Positions 15,710-23,396 of a stretch of 64,000 nt of DNA are shown here, in pieces; position 1 is the first letter of the stretch, and every line of letters starts with the position of its first letter. The position numbers and the translations under genes are program-made. The stretch comes from SIG603 sp964370635 (lineage in GTDB: Bacteria > Bacillota > Clostridia > Oscillospirales > Acutalibacteraceae). The notes beneath the pieces are model-generated. The model was given only the letters and a program-made list of their open reading frames with translations. It was not told the DNA's origin and ran no database searches. The stretch covers positions 52,645 to 116,644 of the forward strand of contig CAYJJU010000006.1 in NCBI GenBank assembly GCA_964370635.1, read 5' to 3'.

Positions 15710-15785
15710 TGGAGCGGGCGACGAGGCTCGAACTCGCTACCTCCACCTTGGCAAGGTGGCGCTCTACCAGATGAGCTACGCCCGC
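15710..15785 (-). tRNA. tRNA-Gly (GCC anticodon), CCA encoded
   Basis: The 76-nt minus-strand sequence folds as a standard cloverleaf. It has acceptor GCGGGCG/CGCCCGC, D-arm AGCTCATCTGGTAGAGC, anticodon loop with GCC, a GTTCGAGCC T-arm and an encoded TCCA end. It has its own promoter upstream and a terminator downstream. Confidence 0.97.
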
Positions 15786-15799
15786 ATCAAATTTTTTTT

Positions 15800-15828
15800 A
15801 TTATATCAGACAGTTAAAAATTTGTCAA
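15800..15828 (-). promoter_or_regulatory. Consensus sigma-A promoter for tRNA-Gly
   Basis: On the minus strand TTGACA (15823-15828), 17 bp and TATAAT (15800-15805) are both perfect consensus hexamers, just upstream of the tRNA. Confidence 0.88.
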
Positions 15829-15913
15829 CCGATAAAATTTATTTCTAATTAAAGTATTAATATTTATTTCCATATATTTCCATAATTCCCCAGTGAAAAA
15901 TATTCACATATCC

Positions 15914-15974
15914 TTTAAAATGCAAATTATGACATGTATAATCACAATAATATATTAATTTACAAATTACGACA
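15914..15974 (+). promoter_or_regulatory. Promoter and repeated operator-like sites of the XRE regulator gene
   Basis: TTTAAA (15914-15919), 17 bp and TATAAT (15937-15942) form a good promoter. Two direct copies of a 12-mer, CAAATTATGACA (15923-15934) and CAAATTACGACA (15963-15974), lie 40 bp apart. One is beside the -10 and the other is in the leader. Such paired sites fit autoregulation by the XRE protein encoded next; this is inference. Confidence 0.5.
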
Positions 15975-15991
15975 AAAAAAGGGTGAAAAAA

Positions 15992-16396
15992 ATGAAAGAA
16001 AATCGGTCATATATAGCCACAATGCTTACGCAGCTTCGCAAAAAAAACGGATTAAGACAGTCAGATGTCGCAGAGCTATTAAATGTATGCAGGTCGACAT
16101 ACAGTTATTATGAATCAGGAAAAACTGAACCAAATTTTAAAATGCTTTGCAATCTCGCCAAGATTTTCGGAGTGGATATACACACTTTTCTTTCTGACGA
16201 TAGAGATAAAATGGTTTTAAGGGAAAGCGACGCCGCTTCGTCTCATACACTAAGAGATTTAAAAAAACCCCCTAAAACAATGCGTGATTTATCAAGCGAA
16301 GAGCGCAAAATTATAGCCGCACTAAGAGTGGCCACTCCAAAAACAAAACGCAAGGCGTTTAATGTTTTATTTGATGATAAAGACAAAAATAATTAA
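15992..16396 (+). CDS. XRE-family transcriptional regulator
   Basis: A 134-residue regulator with an N-terminal Cro/CI-type helix-turn-helix (residues about 8-65: LRKKNGLRQSDVAELLNVCR, then STYSYYESGKTEPN). A linker and a basic C-terminal segment (ERKIIAALRVATPKTKRKAF) follow. The ATG at 15992 follows AAAGGGTGA; a GTG 9 bp earlier overlaps that site. It probably represses itself through the direct repeats upstream. The target set is unknown. It stands alone between tRNA-Gly and tRNA-Arg. Confidence 0.88.
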   Translation: MKENRSYIATMLTQLRKKNGLRQSDVAELLNVCRSTYSYYESGKTEPNFKMLCNLAKIFGVDIHTFLSDDRDKMVLRESDAASSHTLRDLKKPPKTMRDLSSEERKIIAALRVATPKTKRKAFNVLFDDKDKNN

Positions 16397-16398
16397 TT

Positions 16399-16427
16399 TT
16401 GATTTTTACCGAACTTTGATGTATAAT
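16399..16427 (+). promoter_or_regulatory. Promoter for tRNA-Arg inside an inverted repeat
   Basis: TTGATT (16399-16404), 17 bp and TATAAT (16422-16427) lie 39 bp before the tRNA. The promoter overlaps an inverted repeat, ACCGAAC (16408-16414) and GTTCGGT (16435-16441). That repeat may also act as a weak terminator for the XRE transcript. Confidence 0.7.
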
Positions 16428-16465
16428 ATCAATCGTTCGGTATTTATTTGCAAGCAGTAAAATAT

Positions 16466-16541
16466 ACGCCTGTAGCTCAGTGGATAGAGCACCAGCCTCC
16501 GACGCTGGGTGTCGTTGGTTCAAATCCAATCAGGCGTACCA
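16466..16541 (+). tRNA. tRNA-Arg (CCG anticodon), CCA encoded
   Basis: A 76-nt cloverleaf with acceptor ACGCCTG/CAGGCGT, D-arm GCTCAGTGGATAGAGC, anticodon stem CCAGC/GCTGG around loop CTCCGAC (anticodon CCG), and T-arm GGTTCAAATCC. The CCA end is encoded. The gene is followed at once by a hairpin. Confidence 0.97.
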
Positions 16542-16585
16542 AAATTAGCAGTTAGGGGTTATACCTAAACTGCTAATTTTAAAAT
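16541..16585 (+). terminator. Hairpin terminator after tRNA-Arg
   Basis: AAAATTAGCAGTT pairs with AACTGCTAATTTT (13 bp) and an inner AGG/CCT extends the stem with one bulge. A short T/A-rich tail follows. It sits directly on the tRNA 3' end. Confidence 0.7.
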
Positions 16586-16613
16586 CTGATATACTTTGAA
16601 AGTAGGTATGTTT

Positions 16614-16787
16614 ATGAGTTTAGATGTTATACAAGAGAAAAAAATTGGAACTGAAAAATTTGTTGGCATGGATAGAGATATTAACATTGTTGATTATTGG
16701 AGTTTTGCTCATTCAGACTTACTGCTAAATATTGAAAGAGGAAAACTCGCTGAATTTATTGTAGCAACTGCCGTGAATAGAGAATAA
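16614..16787 (+). pseudogene. Truncated remnant of a larger hypothetical protein
   Basis: A 57-residue reading frame with a plausible GTAGG ribosome-binding site. Its end (YWSFAHSDLLLNIERGKLAE, then FIVATAV) resembles the N-terminus of a widespread, roughly 200-residue hypothetical protein usually found in accessory regions. The frame then stops, with about 300 bp of non-coding AT-rich DNA after it, so I read it as the 5' stump of a decayed gene. The family resemblance is from memory and not verified. Confidence 0.45.
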
Positions 16788-17088
16788 CATTATCTACAAT
16801 TAAGACTTTAGGCATAACTAAAACTTCATATAACTCTATTAAGAGTACTATTGATGCCTCATTTAATATTTATCCACGCTAATCCCTCACCCCTCGCTGT
16901 CTTTTCCCCTATAAATAATATAAGTTTCATAGTCTTTTTATCTTTTCTTCAATATGCCCAGAACTGTGCAATATTATATGTATGAACTTCCGTTATCGGC
17001 AATAATGGCCGAAACTCAGCTTGGACACCATTGATATTTTGCCGATAATATGTTATACTAATGTTAGTAATTTAGAAGGGGCGAGTAG
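16788..17088. other. Gene-free stretch with the fic promoter and an inverted repeat
   Basis: About 300 bp without a gene between the truncated frame and fic. The left two thirds are featureless AT-rich DNA, probably the decayed part of the stump. The right part holds TTATCGGCAA (16993-17002), its exact inverse TTGCCGATAA (17039-17048) and the fic promoter. Confidence 0.6.
17031..17059 (+). promoter_or_regulatory. Promoter of the fic gene with operator-like arm in its spacer
   Basis: TTGATA (17031-17036), exactly 17 bp and TATACT (17054-17059) form a strong sigma-A promoter. The spacer contains TTGCCGATAA, one arm of a 10-bp perfect inverted repeat whose other arm lies 46 bp upstream. Repression by a protein binding this repeat, perhaps the Fic protein's own HTH, is an inference. 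Confidence 0.65.
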
Positions 17089-17976
17089 ATGAGTTATTTA
17101 TCGGTAGCAGAAATTGCGGTTAAATGGAAAATGTCAGAGCGAAGTGTACGCAATTATTGTAGTGAGGGGCGTATAGAAGGCGCTTTTTTAATTGGAAAAA
17201 CGTGGACTATTCCAGAAACTGCAGTAAAACCAGCCAGAAAAAATAAAAGCGAAAAATCTCGTACCACCTTACTTGGAATTCTTAAAGACGAAAAAAACTC
17301 TAAAGTTTCAGGCGGTATTTACCATAAATTACAGGTTGAATTCACTTACAACTCAAACCGTATTGAGGGAAGCAAACTCACTCATGACCAAACACGGTAT
17401 ATTTATGAAACCAATACCATAGGCTCCTACAACACTACCTTGAATGTTGATGATATAGTTGAAACAGCCAACCATTTTAGATGTATAGACATCGTTATTG
17501 ATAACGCAAACTTCGCCCTAAGCGAGAAATTTTTTAAAGAGCTTCATTTGACGCTTAAAAACGGAACAAGCAATTCGAGAAAATCATGGTTCTGCGTGGG
17601 TGAATATAAAAAAATGCCTAACGAAGTTGGTGGAACGCAAACTACTGCACCGGAAAAAGTGGCGAGCGAAATCAAAGCTCTGCTTGATTTTTACAATAAG
17701 GATAAGACAAAAACAATAAACGATATAATTGAGTTTCATTATGAGTTTGAAAAAATACACCCTTTTCAAGATGGTAATGGACGTGTAGGTAGGCTTGTAA
17801 TGGTAAAAGAATGCCTTAAGCATAATATTGTGCCATTTATAATAGATGAAGATCTTAAAATGTTCTATTATCGAGGTCTTAGTCAGTGGACAAATGAAAG
17901 ACGATTTTTAATTGATACCTGCCTTACAGCACAAGATAAGTTTAAAAAATATTTAGATTATTTTAAGATGAGGTGA
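17089..17976 (+). CDS. Fic-family AMP-transferase with N-terminal helix-turn-helix
   Basis: Fic proteins transfer AMP or related groups to target proteins. Residues 1-50 form a MerR/excisionase-like DNA-binding region (LSVAEIAVKWKMSERSVRNY, then GKTWTIPETAV). The catalytic motif HPFQDGNGRVGR starts at His224 and is complete. The inhibitory helix motif (S/T)xxxE(G/N) is present as S89-E93-G94 upstream of the active site. This makes it a class II, self-inhibited Fic. The ATG follows AGAAGGGG. Its stop overlaps the SDR gene's ribosome-binding site. The role could be toxin-like or regulatory; no separate antitoxin is seen. Confidence 0.9.
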   Translation: MSYLSVAEIAVKWKMSERSVRNYCSEGRIEGAFLIGKTWTIPETAVKPARKNKSEKSRTTLLGILKDEKNSKVSGGIYHKLQVEFTYNSNRIEGSKLTHDQTRYIYETNTIGSYNTTLNVDDIVETANHFRCIDIVIDNANFALSEKFFKELHLTLKNGTSNSRKSWFCVGEYKKMPNEVGGTQTTAPEKVASEIKALLDFYNKDKTKTINDIIEFHYEFEKIHPFQDGNGRVGRLVMVKECLKHNIVPFIIDEDLKMFYYRGLSQWTNERRFLIDTCLTAQDKFKKYLDYFKMR

Positions 17977-17981
17977 ACTTG

Positions 17982-18800
17982 ATGAAAAAAGTAATATTAA
18001 TCACGGGCGCAAGTGCTGGATTTGGCAAACTTGCCGTTAAGGAATTATTAGAGCAAGGTCACACAGTTTATGCAGTTGCAAGACGACTTGAACACATGCG
18101 TGACATAGAAAAACTTGGTGCAAAAATATATAAAATGGACGTAACGCTCGATGAAGACGTAGACGCTACTGTATTAGACATGATTAAAAACGAAGGCAAA
18201 ATAGATGTGCTTGTAAACAATGCAGGCTATGGGAGTTACGGTATGGTAGAGGCGGTTTCAATAGAAGCGGCCAAGCAGCAGTTTAACGCAAATGTTTTCG
18301 GGCTTGCAAGGGTCACTAAGGCAGTTTTGCCGTATATGAGAAAAAACAGGAGCGGCACTATAATCAACATGTCCTCTGTCGTAGGTCGAGTGACTTTTCC
18401 CATGATAGGCTGGTACGGTGCTTCAAAACATGCGGTAGAAGGCCTAAGCGATGCACTTAGGGCAGAAGTGAAAAGCTTTGGAATAAAGGTTTCACTTATT
18501 GAGCCTGGTGCGATGAACACGGAATTTTTAGAGGTCTCTCTCAAAAAAATTCAAGACGTAGAGCATCCACGAGAATATGAGGAAAACGTTTCACATTTTA
18601 TAGAGGGATTTAAAAAACAATATGCCGGCGCACCAGGGCCTGAAAAGGTTGTTAAGACAATTTTAAAGGCAACAAATTCTAAAAACCCAAGGGCAAGATA
18701 CACCGTGGGAAAAGACTGCAAATTGGCAATGTTCGCCCGAGCGGTTTTCCCTACAAAAATTTTTGATAACATCCGTAGAATGATGTTTAATATTAAGTAA
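17982..18800 (+). CDS. Short-chain dehydrogenase/reductase (SDR)
   Basis: A 272-residue classical SDR, a NAD(P)-dependent oxidoreductase. It has the Rossmann motif TGASAGFGK near residue 9, the NNAGYG motif, a catalytic Ser (MSSVVGR) and the YxxxK pair (YGASKHAVEG). The ATG at 17982 is preceded by GAGGTGA, which overlaps the fic stop; upstream GTG and TTG codons are not favoured. The substrate is unknown. The tight junction suggests co-transcription with fic. Confidence 0.92.
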   Translation: MKKVILITGASAGFGKLAVKELLEQGHTVYAVARRLEHMRDIEKLGAKIYKMDVTLDEDVDATVLDMIKNEGKIDVLVNNAGYGSYGMVEAVSIEAAKQQFNANVFGLARVTKAVLPYMRKNRSGTIINMSSVVGRVTFPMIGWYGASKHAVEGLSDALRAEVKSFGIKVSLIEPGAMNTEFLEVSLKKIQDVEHPREYEENVSHFIEGFKKQYAGAPGPEKVVKTILKATNSKNPRARYTVGKDCKLAMFARAVFPTKIFDNIRRMMFNIK

Positions 18801-18805
18801 GTTAA

Positions 18806-18852
18806 AAACCTCCTATTTGGCGCTTTTACCAAATAGGAGGTTTCATTTTTTT
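18806..18852. terminator. Terminator between the SDR gene and ppa
   Basis: A perfect 15-bp stem (AAACCTCCTATTTGG and complement) with an 8-nt loop is followed by CATTTTTTT on the plus strand. It lies between convergent genes and may serve both. Confidence 0.92.
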
Positions 18853-18860
18853 AATAATGC

Positions 18861-19388
18861 TTAGCAAAAATTATCTTTATAATTTTGTATGCAGTGGTCT
18901 ATAACTTTAATAGCCTCTTCCCTGCCTGCCGACTCATTTACCACGGTTTCTTTGCCTTCAAGAGATTTATAGACAGAGAAAAAATGCGACATCTCTTCTA
19001 ATACATGCGTAGGCAACTCGCTAATATCGTTATAAGAATTATACATGGGGTCATCAAAGCAGATTGCTATAATTTTCTCATCGTTTCGCCCATTGTCCTT
19101 CATCAAAATAACGCCAATTGGATAAGCTTTTACAAGCGTCAGCGGTGTAATTGCCTCAGAACAGACGAGCAAAACATCCAGGGGGTCTAAGTCGTCGCCA
19201 TAGGTTCTTGGTATAAAGCCATAGTTTGCAGGGTAATGCGTCGAGGTATGTAGTATCCTGTCAAGCTTTAAAAGCCCAGTTTCCTTGTCTAGCTCATACT
19301 TTTTCTTGCTTCCCTTTTTAATTTCGATAACACAAATAAACTCTTCGGGTCTAATACGTTTAGGTGAAATGTCATGCCAAATATTCAT
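18861..19388 (-). CDS. ppa: Inorganic pyrophosphatase (family I)
   Basis: Cytoplasmic enzyme that hydrolyses pyrophosphate to two phosphates and so drives biosynthetic reactions. The 175 residues contain the metal-binding signature GDDLDPLDVL, the upstream HYPANYGFIPRTYG segment and a KD pair (LMKDNG), all typical of family I. Length is normal. AAGGAG lies 9 bp before the ATG. Monocistronic between two regulatory gaps. Confidence 0.96.
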   Translation of the reverse strand: MNIWHDISPKRIRPEEFICVIEIKKGSKKKYELDKETGLLKLDRILHTSTHYPANYGFIPRTYGDDLDPLDVLLVCSEAITPLTLVKAYPIGVILMKDNGRNDEKIIAICFDDPMYNSYNDISELPTHVLEEMSHFFSVYKSLEGKETVVNESAGREEAIKVIDHCIQNYKDNFC

Positions 19389-19440
19389 AGTGTTAAGCTC
19401 CTTATATAATCTTTATTTTTATTTTACTACATTAAAGCTA

Positions 19441-19480
19441 AAAATACAAGCTTGTATTTTTGAAATTTAGGGACTATAAT
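19441..19480 (+). promoter_or_regulatory. Promoter with an overlapping 20-bp palindrome
   Basis: TTGTAT (19452-19457), 17 bp and TATAAT (19475-19480) precede the PhnP-like gene. A perfect 20-nt palindrome, AAAATACAAG followed by its inverse (19441-19460), covers the -35 hexamer. It may be an operator. Alternatively it may be a hairpin in the ppa upstream region. Confidence 0.6.
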
Positions 19481-19511
19481 TGTATAAAACTATTACGAAC
19501 GGAGTGTTTTT

Positions 19512-20330
19512 ATGAAAATCAAGTATTTAGGCACAGGTGCCGCCGAGGGAATACCGGGTTTATTTTGCAGATGTCAGTACTGCAACAAGGCAAGAGAGCT
19601 CAAAGGCAAGGACATACGGACTCGCTCTCAATCTATAATTGACGATAAGCTGCTTATTGACTACCCGCCCGACAGCTACAGCCATTTTTTAAACCACGAC
19701 ATAGACATAGCAAACATAAACCATGTACTAATAACGCACACGCACGAAGACCATTTATATCTTGAGGACTTCGGGCTAAGACACGACCCATTTTCGCTTG
19801 AAATAAACGGAAATTTAACTATTTACGGAAACGATGCGTTAAAGAGAAAATTTGATGAATATGTAGCTAAAAATAAACGAGCCATGGAAAATCTTGACTG
19901 TGTAGAGCTTAAAAATTTTGTCACTGTAGAAATCATGGGCTATAAAGTAACTCCACTTACGGCAAATCACGACAAGAGAGAGAACTGCTTTATATATTTT
20001 ATAGAAAAAGAAAGTGAGAGCATTTTATACGGAAATGACACAGGAATTTTCCCCGATGAGACTTTTGAATTTTTAAAGGGTCGACACATTTCAATTTTAA
20101 GTCTTGACTGCACCACCGGAAAATACAAAGAGGGCAGCAATCATATGGGCATTGAAGACACTATTTTCGTGCGAGAGAAGCTTAAGTCGCTTGGCTGTAT
20201 TGACGAGAGCACAAAAATGGTTATAACTCATTTTTCCCACAACGGACATGCGCTTTATAAAGATTTAGTAGACATAGTGTCCGATAAAAACATAAATGTA
20301 GCCTATGATGGCTTTGAGGTTATGGTATAA
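19512..20330 (+). CDS. PhnP-like metallo-beta-lactamase-fold hydrolase
   Basis: A 272-residue MBL-fold hydrolase with the di-metal motif HTHEDH and downstream His/Asp ligands (ANHD, GNDTG). A Cys cluster near the N-terminus (FCRCQYCNKAR) resembles the zinc site of PhnP-type phosphodiesterases. PhnP acts on cyclic phosphates from phosphonate breakdown, but no other phosphonate genes are here, so another phosphodiester substrate is likely. ACGGAG lies 7 bp before the ATG. It is monocistronic and ends next to a cluster of hairpins. Confidence 0.85.
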   Translation: MKIKYLGTGAAEGIPGLFCRCQYCNKARELKGKDIRTRSQSIIDDKLLIDYPPDSYSHFLNHDIDIANINHVLITHTHEDHLYLEDFGLRHDPFSLEINGNLTIYGNDALKRKFDEYVAKNKRAMENLDCVELKNFVTVEIMGYKVTPLTANHDKRENCFIYFIEKESESILYGNDTGIFPDETFEFLKGRHISILSLDCTTGKYKEGSNHMGIEDTIFVREKLKSLGCIDESTKMVITHFSHNGHALYKDLVDIVSDKNINVAYDGFEVMV

Positions 20331-20338
20331 TAAATAGA

Positions 20339-20450
20339 GGGTCGCCCTTACAGGCGACCCTTCAGCGTGTCAAAAAAGTCCTACTTTTTTGCACACGCTG
20401 CCGGACTGTCGAAAAAACTGTGGCAAATACCTTAGGGCTCAGCCCTAAGG
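20339..20450. repeat. Dispersed hairpin-rich repeat element
   Basis: Three consecutive inverted repeats fill the gap between the convergent PhnP-like and DUF3006 genes. They are GGGTCGCC/GGCGACCC (20339-20360), CAGCGTGT...ACACGCTG with an inner AAAAAAGT/ACTTTTTT (20363-20400), and CCTTAGGGCT/AGCCCTAAGG (20430-20450). The string GACTGTCGAAAA (20404-20415) recurs at 63922, also after a GGGTCG hairpin, so this belongs to a dispersed family. The first hairpin may also terminate the upstream gene. Confidence 0.65.
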
Positions 20451-20519
20451 ACCCGAAATTCTTTGAAAAAAATTTAGTAAAACTTTTAATAATCCTCGCT
20501 TTTTTGACCTCATTAAAAT

Positions 20520-20732
20520 TTAAAGCTTTGCTTTTTTTCTAAGTATTCTTTCCTTAAGTCTTTTTGTTTCCTCTTCATCTACCTTAATCACACCGCTGTC
20601 GTCGATGACTAAGGCCGTGCCCGGCACTGCTTCTTTTGGCATTTCAGTGCTTAAAATGGCAAAAAACTTCTTGTCTTTATCCTCACACACGGTGTATTGT
20701 CCTTCAAATCTGTCTACAATTAATTTTTTCAT
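20520..20732 (-). CDS. DUF3006-domain protein
   Basis: A 70-residue protein that looks like a complete DUF3006 domain (LIVDRFEGQYTVCED, then MPKEAVPGTALVIDDSGVIK). The function of this family is unknown. The start is taken at the second of two adjacent ATGs, 6 bp after AAGGAG; the first is also possible. It lies just downstream of ftsK and is probably transcribed with it. Confidence 0.75.
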   Translation of the reverse strand: MKKLIVDRFEGQYTVCEDKDKKFFAILSTEMPKEAVPGTALVIDDSGVIKVDEEETKRLKERILRKKAKL

Positions 20733-20742
20733 CATATTCTCC

Positions 20743-23379
20743 TTAAGTTTCACCGTCGGTGCTTGCACTTTCGGTTTTTTGCATATTTCTTTCAAGCCAC
20801 TGCGAATATCCCATTAATACCTGTCTTGGTTTTGAGCCCTCGTGAGGGCCGACTATTCCCAGTTGCTCCATTTCATCTACAAGTCTTCCAGCCCTTGCAT
20901 ATCCTAGTCTTAGTCGTCTTTGCAAGAGTGAGGTCGACGCCTGTCCTGCCTCGATTACGCATTTAATCGCATCTTCGAGCATGGGGTCTGTGTTGCCGTC
21001 ACTTTCTGACTTATCGCCTTTTGCCGTGTCGACAATTGCATTTTTTTCTATATCTTCTATGATTTTTTCATCATAAGAAATCTCTCGGCTATTCTTGACA
21101 AAATCCACCACCGCTTCTATCTCTTTTTCGGTGACATAACAGCCTTGTATTCTTGTAGGTTTATGCATTCCGACAGGCGAAAACAGCATGTCGCCCTGAC
21201 CTAAGAGTTTTTCTGCACCTATCGAGTCTAAAATAGTCCTTGAGTCTATCGCCGACGACACCGCAAAGGCTATTCTGCTTGGAATATTTGCCTTAATAAG
21301 TCCCGTTACAACGTCAACCGTAGGTCTTTGTGTTGCAACCACCAGATGCATTCCGGCGGCACGTGCCATTTGCGCAAGCCTACAAATTGAGTCTTCAACC
21401 TCATTTGGCGCCGCCATCATAAGGTCGGCTAGCTCGTCTATGATAATGACTATTTGAGGCATTTTAAGCATGGGTTGCCCGTTTTCATCAACATAACCAT
21501 TAAATTTTGCAAGCTCGTTATAGCCATGCAAGTCTTTAACGCTAAAATCTGCAAACATCTTATACCTGTTAAGCATTTCAGTAACCGCCCAGTTTAAGGC
21601 TCCGGCGGCTTTTCTTGGCTCTGTTACAACAGGCACTAAAAGATGCGGTATTCCGTTATATATGCCTAGTTCAACCACTTTTGGGTCTATCATTAAAAAT
21701 CTGACTTCGTCGGGGCTTGATTTGTAAATAAGGCTCATAATTAGCGAGTTTATGCACACTGATTTACCAGAGCCCGTAGTACCTGCTATGAGTGTATGTG
21801 GCATTTTCGCAAGATCGGCCACCGTCACCTGCCCTGCAATATCCTTGCCTAAAACAACGGTTAGCTTGCTTTTTGATGCCAAAAATGCGTTTGACTCAAC
21901 AAGTTCTCTCATCTTGACAACGGTTTTATTTTTATTTGGTATCTCAATTCCAACCGCAGGTTTACCCGGTATCGGCGCTTCTATCCTAACGCCTGTCGCC
22001 GCTAAATTCAGTGCTAAATCGTCGGCAAGATTTGTGATTTTACTAATTTTAACACCCGCAGCCGGTTGAAGCTCATACCTTGTAACAGACGGACCTCTGC
22101 AAATGTCGATAATTTTCGTTTGCACGCCAAAACTTTTTAAGGTATCGACAAGTTTTTTGCCATTTGTCTGAAGCTCTTCCCTCTCGACCTCTACATTTAA
22201 TTTTTGACCTGCTTCAAGCATGCTTATCGGTGGAAAAACATAGGTTTTCGCCTTGTTTTTCTGCTCTTCATAAAGTGCCATTTGTGCAGAGTTTGCCAGT
22301 TGCTCTTTTTCGCTTTCTTCTCTTTTATTTATAAACGCCTCGGCAAGTTTTGATGCCGTGTCAAGCGCTTCTTGTGTTGCATCTATCGGAATACTTGTAG
22401 AAGAAGTAAGCTCTACCTCTCTTCTGGTTCCGTTTGTTCTAAACTCATTAACAGGCTTTTCAGGCTTTACAGGTTTTTCTTGGACTGTCTCGACTTCATC
22501 TACTCCGAAATTGATGTTAAATGCGCTGCTTGAAAAATCATCTGCCTTAGTTTTTGGTATTTTTTCACTTACGCCCTCGTCTGTATCGTCCTCAAGGCCA
22601 AATGCCTTATTAAGATTTTCTAAACTTTTTGTTTCTCTTGTTTTTCTGCTTCTTTTAACTTGGTCGTTCGGAATTACAAATTCGCTATCGTCGATATACG
22701 CACCGCTTGCACGTTTTTTTTGCTCTGCCTTTTTTTCTCTTGCACTTTGAATAGATTCCGACACCATGTTTACGGGTTTTTTTGCCGCTTTAAACACCTG
22801 TCCCAAGGTGGCTCCTGTAAGTATCATAATAATGGCTGCTAAAAGTATCGTTATTACTATTCTTGCGCCTATAGTGCCTAAGGCAAGCATGATGGGCTCG
22901 CCAATATATCCACCAACGACACCGCCACCGCCTTCGCCCATAACAAACAGCGCATAGGAAAAATCGAAGAAATTTGCGCCTTCTGAGAACACAGGGTCGC
23001 TGTAAATATATGCAGTAGAACACACTATTACAATGGTAGCTGCAGTAAGCCAAAGCTTGGTTGTGAGTTTATGTACGGTTTTATTAAGCGCTATTATTAT
23101 TGCAACATAGGCAAGCAGAACAGGCCATAAAATCGCCCATATTCCAAAAAGCCCCAAAAAGGTGTTGTGCATCCAGTTCCACACATTTTCTCCCGGAATT
23201 ATAATGATAAAAAACATGAGCAGTGCGCTTGCAAACATAATAATAGACTTTTTATGGTCTGTATGTTTTACCGCTTCTTCTACATTTTTAACATCTTTTT
23301 TCGTGTTGCGTTTTCTATTATTTGTGCCAGTGTTTTTTCTTGCAGGCTGATTTTTATTTGTAGTTTTTTTTCGTTCCAC
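20743..23379 (-). CDS. ftsK: DNA translocase FtsK/SpoIIIE
   Basis: Membrane-anchored, ATP-driven pump that clears chromosome DNA from a closing septum; in spore formers the SpoIIIE form moves the chromosome into the forespore. The 878 residues have a basic N-terminus, four membrane segments (about residues 45-190) and a charged linker. The motor carries the P-loop GTTGSGKSV and the Walker B IVIIIDELADL. A C-terminal winged-helix gamma domain follows (LQRRLRLGYARAGRLVDEME). The start is a GTG with GGAGGGG upstream. tepA lies two genes upstream, as near spoIIIE in B. subtilis. Confidence 0.96.
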   Translation of the reverse strand: MERKKTTNKNQPARKNTGTNNRKRNTKKDVKNVEEAVKHTDHKKSIIMFASALLMFFIIIIPGENVWNWMHNTFLGLFGIWAILWPVLLAYVAIIIALNKTVHKLTTKLWLTAATIVIVCSTAYIYSDPVFSEGANFFDFSYALFVMGEGGGGVVGGYIGEPIMLALGTIGARIVITILLAAIIMILTGATLGQVFKAAKKPVNMVSESIQSAREKKAEQKKRASGAYIDDSEFVIPNDQVKRSRKTRETKSLENLNKAFGLEDDTDEGVSEKIPKTKADDFSSSAFNINFGVDEVETVQEKPVKPEKPVNEFRTNGTRREVELTSSTSIPIDATQEALDTASKLAEAFINKREESEKEQLANSAQMALYEEQKNKAKTYVFPPISMLEAGQKLNVEVEREELQTNGKKLVDTLKSFGVQTKIIDICRGPSVTRYELQPAAGVKISKITNLADDLALNLAATGVRIEAPIPGKPAVGIEIPNKNKTVVKMRELVESNAFLASKSKLTVVLGKDIAGQVTVADLAKMPHTLIAGTTGSGKSVCINSLIMSLIYKSSPDEVRFLMIDPKVVELGIYNGIPHLLVPVVTEPRKAAGALNWAVTEMLNRYKMFADFSVKDLHGYNELAKFNGYVDENGQPMLKMPQIVIIIDELADLMMAAPNEVEDSICRLAQMARAAGMHLVVATQRPTVDVVTGLIKANIPSRIAFAVSSAIDSRTILDSIGAEKLLGQGDMLFSPVGMHKPTRIQGCYVTEKEIEAVVDFVKNSREISYDEKIIEDIEKNAIVDTAKGDKSESDGNTDPMLEDAIKCVIEAGQASTSLLQRRLRLGYARAGRLVDEMEQLGIVGPHEGSKPRQVLMGYSQWLERNMQKTESASTDGET

Positions 23380-23396
23380 GGTTTACCCCTCCAAAT

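Noticed and set aside
20404..20415. TGTCGAA core of a Spo0A box
   Set aside because: It lies inside a dispersed repeat between convergent genes and recurs at 63922 in the same repeat context, so it is not near a promoter.
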